Shown: positions 8,253-17,125, counted from the first letter of the stretch. The stretch: 64,000 bases of DNA from Clostridia bacterium (GCA_900752115.1 CAADUC010000107.1:1-64000), one strand, 5' to 3'. The notes: a model not told the origin generated them from the sequence alone. A program made the numbers and translations.

Positions 8253-9116
8253 TTACCTCTTTTGAATGTCCCTGTGGTTTACACTGGCTCGTTTCCCCTG
8301 TGCAGTGAAATGGTCGTACAGAAGCTGGGCAAATGTTACAGAACGGTGTTTGCCTCCCGTGCAGCCCATAGCAATCACAAGCTGACTCTTTCCCTCCTCA
8401 AGATAAAGCGGGAGCATATAATCGACCAGGGACAGAAGGCGTTTGGCTACCTCCTGCGACTGCTCCCAGCGCATCACATATTCGCGCACCGGTTCGTCAA
8501 GCCCCGTCAGGTTTTTTAGCTCCTTGACATAGAACGGATTCGGCAGACAACGAACATCAAACACCAGATCAGCCTCTGTAGGTAATCCGTATTTAAATCC
8601 AAACGACACACAGTGAATGGCGAGCGCATCCGATACGCTGCCAAGAAACACCGTAGAAATCTGCTTTTTCAGCTGCGCCGGAGACAGCAGAGAAGTATCA
8701 ATCACATAATCTGCCATCTCCCGCACAGGCTTGAGTACGGACCGCTCCATCTGTACAGCCTGATCCAGGGAACCCATAAAGTAGTCCGCCAGCGGATGTT
8801 TTCTCCTGGTTTCCTTGAATCGATTGGTCAGAACGGAATCCGAGGCGTCAAGGAACAAAATTTTATACGGCTTTTCATCCTGCCGCAGCTCCTCCAGCGT
8901 CCCCGTCAATGTCCGGAACACGTCCTGTCCGCCGCGAATATCCGTAACTACCGCCACGCGTCCAAAACGCTCTCCCGCCTGCTGGCAAAGGCTGTAGAAG
9001 GTGCTCAGCAGCTGCGGAGGCAGATTATCCACGCAGTAAAAGCCAATATCCTCCAGCGCATGCACAGCCTGCGATTTTCCCGCTCCGGAAAGTCCGGTGA
9101 TAATTAAGAACTCCAT
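8253..9116 (-). CDS. rapZ: RNase adapter protein RapZ (YvcJ family)
   Basis: A 287-aa P-loop nucleotide-binding protein. The Walker A motif GLSGAGKS lies at 8-15, followed by ALEDIGFYCVDNLP, a family hallmark. The C-terminal domain carries GCTGGKHRS, which in RapZ helps bind metabolite and RNA. In Enterobacteria RapZ controls glmS through sRNA decay; in Firmicutes the homologue YvcJ is an NTPase with a less clear role. It is 3 bp from murB and 6 bp from whiA, so it is inside an operon. Confidence 0.95.
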   Translation of the reverse strand: MEFLIITGLSGAGKSQAVHALEDIGFYCVDNLPPQLLSTFYSLCQQAGERFGRVAVVTDIRGGQDVFRTLTGTLEELRQDEKPYKILFLDASDSVLTNRFKETRRKHPLADYFMGSLDQAVQMERSVLKPVREMADYVIDTSLLSPAQLKKQISTVFLGSVSDALAIHCVSFGFKYGLPTEADLVFDVRCLPNPFYVKELKNLTGLDEPVREYVMRWEQSQEVAKRLLSLVDYMLPLYLEEGKSQLVIAMGCTGGKHRSVTFAQLLYDHFTAQGKRASVNHRDIQKR

Positions 9117-9119
9117 GGT

Positions 9120-10037
9120 TTATTCCTGCTCCCCTACCAATTTCACTTCGCATTCCAGCGCAACTCCCGTCTCGCGGAATACCGTTTCCTGAATCCTTTC
9201 AATCAGCCTGCGCACATCAGCGCAGGTTGCGCCGCCTGTGTTGACAATAAAGCCCGCATGCTTTTCGCTCACAGCCGCCCCGCCTTCTCGAAGTCCCTTC
9301 AAGCCGCACTGCTCAATCAAAGCGCCTGCAAAATGGCCCTCAGGACGTTTGAATACGCTTCCGGCACTGGGCTTGTTCAGAGGCTGCTTTTCCTTTCTCC
9401 TGGTGTAATAATCCTCCATCAAAAGTGCAATGCTGTCACGGTTCCCGTGCTCCAATCGGCAAACCACCTGCGTAATTACACCGCCGTTATCCATAAAGGC
9501 ACTGTGTCGATAGCTGTAGCGCAGCTCTTCTCCGTGAAAAACCGCCGGAGTTCCGTCTGGCAGCAGCGCGTGCACCCGATCCACAACAGTACTCATTTCT
9601 CCGCCGTATGCCCCTGCGTTCATAAAAGCGGCTCCGCCGACAGACGCCGGAATTCCCCAGGCAAACTCCAAGCCGGTAAGCTGATTCTTCTTTGCAAAAT
9701 TGCAAAGCCCGGCCAGAGAAACGGCAGGGCCGCAGGAAATGTCGGTTTCTCCACGAAGAGAAATCTCATTAAAATCACCGGCCAGAACCGCTACACATCC
9801 GCGCACGCCGCGATCGGAAACCAACAGATTGGAGCCTTTTCCCAGCACAAACAGCGGTACATGAAGCCGGCTGGTTTCCCGGAGAAGAAGCTGCATTCCT
9901 TCTTCACTGCACACCGTCACAAACAGATCGGCAGGGCCTCCTATGCGAAATGTGGTGTGACGGTTCATCGGCTCATCGCGAACCGTCAGGCAACCGGCCG
10001 CGACAGCGGCTCTCTCGAGTTCATCCAAAGGCAGCAT
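9120..10037 (-). CDS. murB: UDP-N-acetylenolpyruvoylglucosamine reductase
   Basis: A 305-aa FAD enzyme reducing UDP-GlcNAc-enolpyruvate to UDP-MurNAc in peptidoglycan precursor synthesis. Visible motifs are the RIGGPADL FAD loop, GKGSNLLVSDRGVRG, NAGAYGGE, YRHSAF, the catalytic Ser in PSAGSVFKRPEGHFAG, and a C-terminal ECEVKLVG with the Glu proton donor. The start at 10037 follows AGGAGG by 6 nt; an upstream alternative at 10055 lies before this SD. It sits between hprK and rapZ. Confidence 0.96.
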   Translation of the reverse strand: MLPLDELERAAVAAGCLTVRDEPMNRHTTFRIGGPADLFVTVCSEEGMQLLLRETSRLHVPLFVLGKGSNLLVSDRGVRGCVAVLAGDFNEISLRGETDISCGPAVSLAGLCNFAKKNQLTGLEFAWGIPASVGGAAFMNAGAYGGEMSTVVDRVHALLPDGTPAVFHGEELRYSYRHSAFMDNGGVITQVVCRLEHGNRDSIALLMEDYYTRRKEKQPLNKPSAGSVFKRPEGHFAGALIEQCGLKGLREGGAAVSEKHAGFIVNTGGATCADVRRLIERIQETVFRETGVALECEVKLVGEQE

Positions 10038-10100
10038 GATATTCCTCCTGACCATGTATTTCTCCGGTCTATAGCCGGGATAGCTGCTGTCTGTAGTTCC

Positions 10101-11075
10101 TTACAGATCCAATTTGATTTGTTTATCCTCCTCCTGCAGGATGTCAATATCCATACCGAGGCTGGTAAGAAGCTCCTTCGCGGCATTATAACCCATCTTC
10201 TTCTGACGGTTGTTCATGGCGGCTACCTCAATGATAACAGCCAGATTCCTGCCGGGCTTGACAGGGATCGTCAACACCGGAACTTTAATGCCGAGAATTT
10301 CCGTATACTCGTTATCAAGGCCCATACGGTCGTAAACTTTCTGAGGATCCCACAGTTCCATATTGATGACAATGTCAATTTTTTCCGTCATCTTAACAGC
10401 GCCCATACCGAAGATCCGGCGTGCATTGATAATGCCGATACCGCGAAGCTCAATAAAATGCCGAATATTCTCAGGGGCCTGGCCGACAAGAGATTTGGCG
10501 GAAACGCGCCGGATCTCCACAGCGTCATCCGCAATCAGACGATGACCGCGTTTGATGAGCTCGATAGCTGTTTCGCTCTTTCCAACGCCGCTGTCGCCGA
10601 GAAGCAGGATTCCTTCACCGTATACCTCAACCAGCACGCCGTGCCGTGTAATACGGGGAGCCAGCTCCACATTCATGAAGGAAACCAACGCTGCAACGAG
10701 GCTGGAAGTCGTATCTGCCGTACTGAGCAGCGGAACGCTGTTTGCCTGTACCGCCTCCAGCATTTCAGGAGTCGGTTTGAGATCACGCGCAATGATCGCG
10801 GCCGGCGGATGTTTGGAAAAAACCGCGTCGAGAACTTCCCTGCGCTCCTCCGTGGAAAGAGAATTCAGAAAAGCAGTCTCGGCATTACCAAAAATCAGGA
10901 TTCTCGTGGTGTCAAAATAATCATAGAAGCGGTTAAGCTCGAGCCCGGGACGATTGACGTCCATTGAGCAAATCATGATTTTTTCCGGATCCTCCGGCAT
11001 AAAGAGAACGGAAAGTCCAAGCTCCTTCATCACTTTGGAAAGTGAGACGGTAAAATTCGTTGGCAAGAAGAACAC
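10101..11075 (-). CDS. hprK: HPr kinase/phosphorylase
   Basis: A 324-aa bifunctional enzyme that phosphorylates HPr on Ser46 and reverses the reaction, the sensor of Firmicute carbon catabolite control. The Walker A motif GDSGVGKS lies at 160-167, the catalytic His is H145 in the RHGVLVEVYG segment, D183-D184 follow, and the C-terminal HPrK signature VPVLTIPVKPGRNLAVIIEVAAMN is present. The start codon is GTG with AAAGG upstream. Placement ahead of murB-rapZ-whiA is frequent in Clostridia. No HPr gene is in the window. Confidence 0.96.
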   Translation of the reverse strand: MFFLPTNFTVSLSKVMKELGLSVLFMPEDPEKIMICSMDVNRPGLELNRFYDYFDTTRILIFGNAETAFLNSLSTEERREVLDAVFSKHPPAAIIARDLKPTPEMLEAVQANSVPLLSTADTTSSLVAALVSFMNVELAPRITRHGVLVEVYGEGILLLGDSGVGKSETAIELIKRGHRLIADDAVEIRRVSAKSLVGQAPENIRHFIELRGIGIINARRIFGMGAVKMTEKIDIVINMELWDPQKVYDRMGLDNEYTEILGIKVPVLTIPVKPGRNLAVIIEVAAMNNRQKKMGYNAAKELLTSLGMDIDILQEEDKQIKLDL

Positions 11076-11273
11076 CTAACCTTTCCCTGATCAGTATATT
11101 TCTTTTATTATATCTCATGCAGGCAAAAGATGAAAGAGCAAAAGAAAAACTTACGCTGCTTTTCATACGGAAACACCTGCAAGAAAAATCACCGCAGAAA
11201 CAATTCGCCGGATGCGCCGCGCAGATTAGTCAGCCGGAATGCCTTTCGAAGGTCCCCTCCCGCTTTTCCCCAG

Positions 11274-11309
11274 AAAAAAACGGCACGGCATTGCTGCCGC
11301 ACCGTTTTT
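11274..11309 (-). terminator. Terminator of the carboxyltransferase operon
   Basis: An inverted repeat (AAAAACGG..CGGCA arms, short internal mismatch, TTGC loop) with T runs on both strands, so it may act bidirectionally. It lies 16 bp beyond the stop of the OadA-like gene. Confidence 0.75.
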
Positions 11310-11325
11310 CATGTTCAAAGTAAAA

Positions 11326-12726
11326 TCAAACGGGATGAATTTCCTTCTCCGCGTCTGCATGCTTTCCGTCAATGCCATACTTGGCATCGCGGCGCTTCTT
11401 AAAGAAGTCGAGAGCCACCTTCGGGAACTGAGCATAGGAAAGAACATCCTCTTCCTGCTCGATCCACTCCGCGCACTCCTTGCGCAGCGATTCAAGCTCA
11501 GGCTCAAGCAGATCAGCCGGACGGCAGGTAATGATCTCCTTCCCTCCGTTGACCTTCTTCGCGAACTCAGGATCCACCGGAACAGGCGTTGTGCCGTACT
11601 TACCGGAAACCAGATCCTTGAATTCGTTGGTGCACATCTTGTAGCGCTCACCGTTGATCACGTTAAACACAGCCTGCGTGCCGACAATCTGGGAGGTCGG
11701 GGTAACAAGCGGCGGATAACCGGCATCCTTACGGACACGCGGAACCTCCTGAAGAACGTCCTCAAGCTGATCCGCCTTTCCGGCCTGCTTGAGCTGCGAA
11801 AGCAGATTGCTCAGCATGCCGCCGGGTACCTGGTAAATAAGCGCCTTGGTATTCGTAGCCAGCATGCTCTGATCAAGCAGACCGCTTTCGATATACTTCT
11901 TGCGCAGTCCCATAAAGTACTCGCGAATTTCGTTGAGAAGAACCAGATCCAAACCCGTATCGTACTCCGTCCCCTTGAGGGCGGCAACGATGGACTCCGT
12001 CGGTGCATGAGACGTACCAAGAGCCAGCGGAGACATCGCGGTATCCACCACGTCGACGCCAGCCTCAACACCCTTCATGATGCACATGGAAGCCAAGCCG
12101 GAAGTGTAGTGCGTATGCAGCTGAATCGGAATGGAAACAGCCTTCTTCAGTTCGCGGACAAGCCCCTCCGTCTCATACGGAGTCAGCAGAGCCGCCATAT
12201 CTTTGATGCAGATGGAGTCAGCGCCAGCCACCTCAATCCGCTTCGCATAATCAACATAATACTCATGCGTAAAGACAGGACCCGTGGTATAGGAAATTGC
12301 AACCTGCGCATGAGCCCCCTCCTTCTTCGCAGCCTTAATTGCTGTCTGAAGGTTTTTGATGTCATTCAGCGCATCAAAAATACGAATAATATCAATACCG
12401 TTGGCGACGGAACGCTGTACAAAATACTCAAGGACATCATCGGCATAGTGACGATAGCCCAGCATATTCTGGCCGCGGAACAGCATCTGCAGCTTGGTGT
12501 TGGGGCACATCTTGCGAATGGTACGCAGGCGCTCCCACGGATCCTCGTTGAGGAAGCGGAGGCAGGAGTCAAACGTCGCGCCGCCCCAGCACTCCAGAGA
12601 ATAGAAACCGACCTTATCCAGCTTCTCAAGAATGGGAAGCATGTCCTCAATCGGCATTCTTGTCGCAATCAGAGACTGGTGCGCATCACGCAGCACGGTC
12701 TCGGTAATCCCGATTTTCTTTGCCAT
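11326..12726 (-). CDS. Carboxyltransferase subunit, OadA / transcarboxylase 5S type
   Basis: A 466-aa DRE-TIM carboxyltransferase without a biotinyl tail. RDAHQS lies at 13-18 with metal ligand D14, the carbamylated Lys is K175 in SICIKDMAAL, H204-T-H206 are the other metal ligands, and the conserved carboxylase domain follows (LVTPTSQIVGTQA). The family moves CO2 between biotin and pyruvate/oxaloacetate. It occurs in Na+-pumping oxaloacetate decarboxylase and in soluble transcarboxylase. Here it is last in an operon after a separate biotin carrier and an MmdA-like subunit, with no beta (membrane) subunit adjacent, so either role is possible. Confidence 0.9.
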   Translation of the reverse strand: MAKKIGITETVLRDAHQSLIATRMPIEDMLPILEKLDKVGFYSLECWGGATFDSCLRFLNEDPWERLRTIRKMCPNTKLQMLFRGQNMLGYRHYADDVLEYFVQRSVANGIDIIRIFDALNDIKNLQTAIKAAKKEGAHAQVAISYTTGPVFTHEYYVDYAKRIEVAGADSICIKDMAALLTPYETEGLVRELKKAVSIPIQLHTHYTSGLASMCIMKGVEAGVDVVDTAMSPLALGTSHAPTESIVAALKGTEYDTGLDLVLLNEIREYFMGLRKKYIESGLLDQSMLATNTKALIYQVPGGMLSNLLSQLKQAGKADQLEDVLQEVPRVRKDAGYPPLVTPTSQIVGTQAVFNVINGERYKMCTNEFKDLVSGKYGTTPVPVDPEFAKKVNGGKEIITCRPADLLEPELESLRKECAEWIEQEEDVLSYAQFPKVALDFFKKRRDAKYGIDGKHADAEKEIHPV

Positions 12727-12776
12727 AATTCTTCTCTCTCCTTTTCAAAAAGTGTGGAAACACAAGGCGCTCTTTC

Positions 12777-13163
12777 TTACTGGAGAGAGACGAGAGCCGT
12801 TCCGGACTCGACGCTGTCACCCTTGTTGACATGAACGGCGGCCACAGTCGCGTCATGCGGAGCCATAATCTCATTTTCCATCTTCATGGCCTCGAGAACA
12901 ACGAGAACCTCGCCCTTCTTGACAGCCTTGCCGGGAGCCACAGCAACACTCACAATGGTACCGGGCATCGGGCTGGAAACGACCTCAGCGCCTGCAGCAG
13001 GAGCGGCCGGCTTCGGAGCCGGAGCGGCAGCAGGAGCAGCCTTCGGGGCAGGAGCCGGAGCAGCGGCAGGAGCCGGGGCAGCAGCGGCCGGAGCCGCAGC
13101 GCCGGTCTCCTCGACCTGAACATCATAAGCAACGCCGTTGACGGTAATCTTCAGATTTTTCAT
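12777..13163 (-). CDS. Biotin carboxyl carrier protein (GcdC/1.3S type)
   Basis: A 128-aa carrier. Residues 1-20 form a short N-terminal strand segment, about 21-60 are an Ala/Pro-rich flexible linker, and 61-128 are a biotinyl domain with EAMKMEN, whose K94 is the biotin site, and a preceding PMPGTI. The linker lets biotin swing between two carboxyltransferase sites. The start at 13163 has AGGAGG 10 nt upstream. It lies between the two carboxyltransferase genes, as expected for the shared carrier. Confidence 0.93.
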   Translation of the reverse strand: MKNLKITVNGVAYDVQVEETGAAAPAAAAPAPAAAPAPAPKAAPAAAPAPKPAAPAAGAEVVSSPMPGTIVSVAVAPGKAVKKGEVLVVLEAMKMENEIMAPHDATVAAVHVNKGDSVESGTALVSLQ

Positions 13164-13193
13164 ATTGATAAGTCCTCCTAACAATATTCACTC

Positions 13194-14549
13194 TTACAGC
13201 TGAATGTTGCTGTGCTTCTTCGGCAGGGTGGAAACACGCTTGCTCGAAAGCATGGCCAGATTGGCAATGATACGATCTCTGGTCTCTTCGGGCAGAATCA
13301 CGTCCTCAATATAGCCCTGAGCAGCAGCGGCAAGAGGAGTGGCTTCCGTCTTCTTGTATTCCTCAATCAGTGCCTGACGGGCCTCAACCGGCTTCTCCGC
13401 TCCCTTGAGATCACCGTTATGCAGGAACAGTGCAGCAGCGGCAGGAGCAATGGGAGAAACCACAGCGTCCGCCCATGCCATCGTATAATCAGCGTTCGCA
13501 CCGCGTCCGGCAACCGCAATATAAACAGGGCCATAAGCCTCGCCGGTAATCACTGTAATCTTTGCGGCAGTCGTCTCGGCATAAGCATTGGAAAGCTTAA
13601 CCGCCTCGCGCAGAGAGGAGAACTCCGTCGCGTTCACAAAGGAAACGACCGGCAGAGAAAACGCATCGCAGAAACGGACAAAACGAGCAGCCTTTGCACA
13701 GGCGTCCGCATCAATTTCACCCGTATAGGCTACCAGACCGACAGAAGCGCCGGAAATCTGAGCCAGACCGGTAACAGCCGCCTGACCGAAGGAGGCGGAA
13801 AGCTCAAGAAAGCTGTCCGGATCGGCAACAGAGGCAATAACGTCCTTCGCATCGGAAGAAGCCACAGCGCTGGGAACACCCACCGCAGCGGTTTCCGCAG
13901 CCGGAGCACCGCTGAGATTGTTGGAGGGAAGGGTAACCAGAATATCCTTCACCATCTCCACGGCTTCCTCTTCCGTCTTAGCCACCACACTGCAGACGCC
14001 GGTCTTCGCAGCTTCAGCCGCAGAAGCGTTCGCGCCGCTGGTCGCGACGGTCAGTTCAGCCTTCTCAGACATCACAACAATATCCGCATTGGCGGCAATC
14101 ATAGCGGAGGTACCGATGCAGGGACCAAGCACAAGGGAAATCTGGGGAACCACGCCGGAAAGAGCGGCGCTGCTCTTCAGGATCTCGCCGTAAGCAGCCA
14201 GCATATCGGCGCCTTCGGAAAGGCGGCCGCCGATGGAATCATAGATACCGACAACAGGCGCGCCGGTTTTCACTGCAAGCTCAAAGACCTTCTTGATCTT
14301 CGCAGCCTGCGCCTTGCTCATCGCACCGCCGGCAATATCGCTGTTCTGCGCAAACGCATACACCGGGCAATCCGCTACAAGACCATAGCCGGCTACCACC
14401 TCGGCATATCCGTCGCCGGACTTGGCAAGACCATCCACCTCGTTGAACGTACCTTCGTCGAATAATGCAGTAATGCGCTGATATCCCTTGGAAGCCTTTA
14501 CGTCTTCACGGGCCTTCCGCAGGAGCTCCGCATTGCTTACGTTACTCAT
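13194..14549 (-). CDS. Divergent acyl-CoA carboxyltransferase (MmdA/12S-like)
   Basis: A 451-aa crotonase-fold protein with two carboxyltransferase halves. It is shorter than the roughly 510 aa of classical MmdA. The N-half active-site stretch reads DSIGGRLSEG (104-113) where the family usually has DSGGARIQEG, and GPCIGTSAM (142-150) where GPCAGGAVY is usual. The C terminus (LPKKHSNIQL) is family-like. MmdA proteins transfer carboxyl from methylmalonyl-CoA or a similar acyl-CoA to biotin; with the changed pocket the acyl-CoA is uncertain. The start has GGAGGAATAAAA before ATG. It is first in the operon behind a strong promoter. Confidence 0.85.
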   Translation of the reverse strand: MSNVSNAELLRKAREDVKASKGYQRITALFDEGTFNEVDGLAKSGDGYAEVVAGYGLVADCPVYAFAQNSDIAGGAMSKAQAAKIKKVFELAVKTGAPVVGIYDSIGGRLSEGADMLAAYGEILKSSAALSGVVPQISLVLGPCIGTSAMIAANADIVVMSEKAELTVATSGANASAAEAAKTGVCSVVAKTEEEAVEMVKDILVTLPSNNLSGAPAAETAAVGVPSAVASSDAKDVIASVADPDSFLELSASFGQAAVTGLAQISGASVGLVAYTGEIDADACAKAARFVRFCDAFSLPVVSFVNATEFSSLREAVKLSNAYAETTAAKITVITGEAYGPVYIAVAGRGANADYTMAWADAVVSPIAPAAAALFLHNGDLKGAEKPVEARQALIEEYKKTEATPLAAAAQGYIEDVILPEETRDRIIANLAMLSSKRVSTLPKKHSNIQL

Positions 14550-14609
14550 TTTTATTCCTCCTTCTATTGAATGAATCCATCGTTTCGATCCATAACAGCA
14601 ATTGAAATT

Positions 14610-14638
14610 ATTATAATATATTCTCAGATTCTTGACAA
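14610..14638 (-). promoter_or_regulatory. Promoter of the carboxyltransferase operon
   Basis: Minus-strand TTGTCA (14633-14638), 17-bp spacer, TATAAT (14610-14615), about 60 bp before the MmdA-like ATG. Confidence 0.85.
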
Positions 14639-14659
14639 GCATTATTTGTAGAAAAAGTG

Positions 14660-15025
14660 TCAATCTTTGCAGATTTTTACGATGTTTTCGGTAGGCAGTA
14701 CGAATTGCCCTTCCTTTTCACAAAAGCCTTCCCCTTTGAGAAAGTCTTTCCAAGGCTCAAGCGCGCAGGAAAGACGGTATGCACCCCTGTTGGCCGCCAG
14801 AGATGCAGCCGCCCGAAGCAGGCTGTCGGCGAAAAAGCGCCGTTCGATTTCTTCCGAAGCGGAAACATCGAAACTGAGGATTTCCAAAACAGACCGGCGG
14901 ATTCGAATGCCTGCCGTTCCATACTCCACACCGCGCTCCTGCATGACCAGCAATTCCGCTTCTTCTCCGTATTCCCTGCGAAAAGAAGCCAATCGATCGC
15001 CCTCGGCAGGAAGAATCGTAATCAT
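14660..15025 (-). CDS. Small GNAT-like protein of unknown substrate
   Basis: A 121-aa protein. The C-terminal half has the rhythm of a GNAT fold: a strand (SVLEILSFDV), a helix with SLLRAAASLAANRGAYRLSC, then FLKGEGFCEKEGQF, which resembles the closing KxGF motif. The usual RxxGxG/A acetyl-CoA loop is not clear (RRFFADSLLRA), so enzymatic activity is uncertain. The ATG overlaps the stop of the upstream pseudouridine synthase (ATGA), indicating coupling. I know no function for it. Confidence 0.6.
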   Translation of the reverse strand: MITILPAEGDRLASFRREYGEEAELLVMQERGVEYGTAGIRIRRSVLEILSFDVSASEEIERRFFADSLLRAAASLAANRGAYRLSCALEPWKDFLKGEGFCEKEGQFVLPTENIVKICKD

Positions 15026-15789
15026 CGGGCGTTCCCCCTTCTTTTTTTCTCAGGCTTGTCCTTTGCCTTGGCGTCATCCTTGAGACGACGCACCTCTTCC
15101 GCGGTCAGTTCTCTCCACTTTCCCGGAGGCAGCATGCCAAGGCGCACCGACCCCATCGCAATCCGGCGAAGTCTGGCTACCTCCAGACCAAGCTGTTCGC
15201 ACATATTGCGGATTTGACGGTTTCTTCCCTCATACAAGATGATCTCAAGCACCACTCTCCCCTTTTCCTCCGTCAGAACACGCACGCGGGCGGGAGCAGT
15301 TTTTCTTCCGTCAATGACCATGCCGGTCTCCATCTGCGCCAGCATTTCTTCCGTAACCCCCGGATGAACGGTTACGCGATATGTTTTGGGAACATGGCGA
15401 GCCGGATGCATCATCGCGTTGGCGAAGGCGCCGTCATTCGTCATCAGAAGGAGCCCCTCCGAATCCTTGTCAAGACGGCCCACCGGGTAGACTCTTTGCT
15501 CCACATCTTCAATCAGCTCGGCAACACATTTGCGATCTCGCTCGTCGCTCATGGTCGTGATGTATCCGCGAGGCTTATGCAGCATAAGATAAACATATTC
15601 CTGCGCGGCGTTCAGAGGACGTCCCCGCACAGTAATGCGATCCCGTTCCGGATCGGCTTTGTCTCCCAGATGTGCCGTCTCACCGTTGACACACACGTCG
15701 CCGGCTGCAATCCATTCCTCCGCTTTCCTGCGCGAGGCAAGTCCGCGATCCGCGATGATTTTCTGAATTCTTATTTTTTCCTGTGGCAT
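15022..15789 (-). CDS. rluB: rRNA pseudouridine synthase, RsuA/RluB family
   Basis: A 255-aa protein. The S4 RNA-binding domain is at residues about 4-60 (RIQKIIADRGLASRRKAEEWIAAGDVCVNG), then the catalytic domain with GRLD (D107 nucleophile) and GLLLMTNDG, and a C-terminal EGRNRQIRNMCEQLGLEV motif. RluB modifies 23S rRNA; the RsuA/RluB/RluE/RluF branches cannot be separated by eye, but clustering with scpAB favours RluB. The ATG at 15789 fits AAGGA better than a TTG at 15801. Confidence 0.9.
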   Translation of the reverse strand: MPQEKIRIQKIIADRGLASRRKAEEWIAAGDVCVNGETAHLGDKADPERDRITVRGRPLNAAQEYVYLMLHKPRGYITTMSDERDRKCVAELIEDVEQRVYPVGRLDKDSEGLLLMTNDGAFANAMMHPARHVPKTYRVTVHPGVTEEMLAQMETGMVIDGRKTAPARVRVLTEEKGRVVLEIILYEGRNRQIRNMCEQLGLEVARLRRIAMGSVRLGMLPPGKWRELTAEEVRRLKDDAKAKDKPEKKRRGNAR

Positions 15790-15851
15790 ACTGCGCAACA
15801 ATCCTTCTATTATTTATTTCTCGGCAATTCATTTTTCTACAGACGGAAACA

Positions 15852-15880
15852 CGCGCGGAAAGACAATGTCCTTCCGCGCG
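15852..15880 (-). terminator. Strong hairpin after dacF
   Basis: A 13-bp stem (CGCGCGGAA arms plus a wobble pair), 3-nt loop, in the 210-bp space between dacF and rluB. The T tract is weak (TGTTTCC), so it may be a pause or mRNA-stabilising hairpin. The rest of this gap holds no gene. Confidence 0.45.
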
Positions 15881-16000
15881 CCGAACCCGGTCCTCCTGGA
15901 AATCAAAAGCCTTTTTCCGGCTTCGGCGCCGGCCGGTATTCTCCGGATATGGCTGACACCGGAAAACAACGGCTCGATCCGCCGCACAGGAGGCGCCTGC

Positions 16001-17125
16001 TCATTTCCAGCCAAAGAATGCCGCAATTTGATCCCAGAAAGACGGCTCTGCCTCTTTCCTCGCAATATCCTCCCCGGCATACAGCGAAAAGCTGGCGATT
16101 TCTTCTCCGTCCAACCAATATGAAACCGTTCCGACGGGGATTCCTTCGCGAATCGGAGCATACAGGAACCGCGGCAGCTCCACGCGGCGTTCCACTCGAT
16201 CCGCCTCTTCTTTCAGCATAGGACTTCCCGTTTCCTGTTCTCCAAACACCAGCACATCTTCCGACGTACCACCCGTTACCGGAACGGAACCGCGAAATGG
16301 ATCTTCAGGCGTTTGGAACCTCTCTACAAGCGAAAATCCGTATTCCATCAGTGCCTGGTGATCGTTCCAGTCATCCGGAGCCTGCAAAGTGACCGCAATC
16401 AGCCGAATTCCATTCTGCTCAGCAGCGGAAACCAAACACCGCCCTGCTTTTTTGGTATAACCTGTCTTGACACCAATGCAGCCGTCCATCAGGGAAAGCA
16501 GCTTGTTGTGATTTTCATACGTTCGGGTTTCCGCCGGTTCCAGAAAAGTGACACTCACAGCCGGGCTGGATGCAAGTGCAAGAAAGTCTTCATTTTGAAG
16601 AGCGGCACATGCAAGCCTCGCAAGATCGAGCGCCGTCGTTTCATGCCCCTCTGCGTCCAATCCAGAGGGCGTCACAAAATGTGTGCTGCTCAATCCAAGC
16701 TCCGCAGCACGCCGGTTCATCCGATCTGCAAAAGCCTCCAGAGAACCGTCAATCAGAAGCGCAGCGGCATTGGCTGCGTCATTTCCGGAAACCGAGAGCA
16801 TACCTGCCGCCAGATCATGCAGCATGAGACGATCTCCGGCACGCAGCCCCATGGAGGAACCTTCCACACGGACCATGTCCTCCGTGATCGTCACCTCTCG
16901 ATCCTCCTGTTCGAGCGCCAGCAATGCCGTCATAATTTTTGTCGTGCTTGCCATCGCCCGCTTTTCCTCTGCGTTTTTCGCAAAAAGGACGCGTCCCGTC
17001 TCGGCTTCCATCACAATCGCAGCGGAAGCGGAAACGGTGGGAGGCTCTGCCGCTGCCGAAACCGGAACACAGGCCCACAGCACCAAAAAAGCCGCCGCAC
17101 AGGAGCAAATCGCTTGTTTGAACAT
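16001..17125 (-). CDS. D-alanyl-D-alanine carboxypeptidase, DacF-like (S11)
   Basis: A 374-aa low-molecular-weight penicillin-binding protein. The signal peptide is about residues 1-25. The catalytic triad motifs are S60-TT-K63, S113-G-N115 and K220-T-G. The C-terminal beta domain (SVPVTGGTSEDVLVFGEQE) and an amphipathic tail follow. It trims the terminal D-Ala of peptidoglycan stem peptides at the outer membrane face. Being downstream of gerW in the scpAB operon suggests the sporulation-linked DacF group. A second family member is at 27528-28673. Confidence 0.93.
   Translation of the reverse strand: MFKQAICSCAAAFLVLWACVPVSAAAEPPTVSASAAIVMEAETGRVLFAKNAEEKRAMASTTKIMTALLALEQEDREVTITEDMVRVEGSSMGLRAGDRLMLHDLAAGMLSVSGNDAANAAALLIDGSLEAFADRMNRRAAELGLSSTHFVTPSGLDAEGHETTALDLARLACAALQNEDFLALASSPAVSVTFLEPAETRTYENHNKLLSLMDGCIGVKTGYTKKAGRCLVSAAEQNGIRLIAVTLQAPDDWNDHQALMEYGFSLVERFQTPEDPFRGSVPVTGGTSEDVLVFGEQETGSPMLKEEADRVERRVELPRFLYAPIREGIPVGTVSYWLDGEEIASFSLYAGEDIARKEAEPSFWDQIAAFFGWK

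Noticed and set aside
9258-10967. 569-codon open frame on the plus strand
   Set aside because: It lies opposite murB and hprK, has no domain-like sequence and no SD.
11239-12834. 531-codon open frame on the plus strand
   Set aside because: Antisense to the OadA-like gene; composition is Arg/Leu-rich without motifs.
13212-14465. 417-codon open frame on the plus strand
   Set aside because: Antisense shadow of the MmdA-like gene.
15829-16161. 110-codon minus-strand ORF after dacF
   Set aside because: It overlaps the end of dacF in another frame and runs through the hairpin at 15852-15880.
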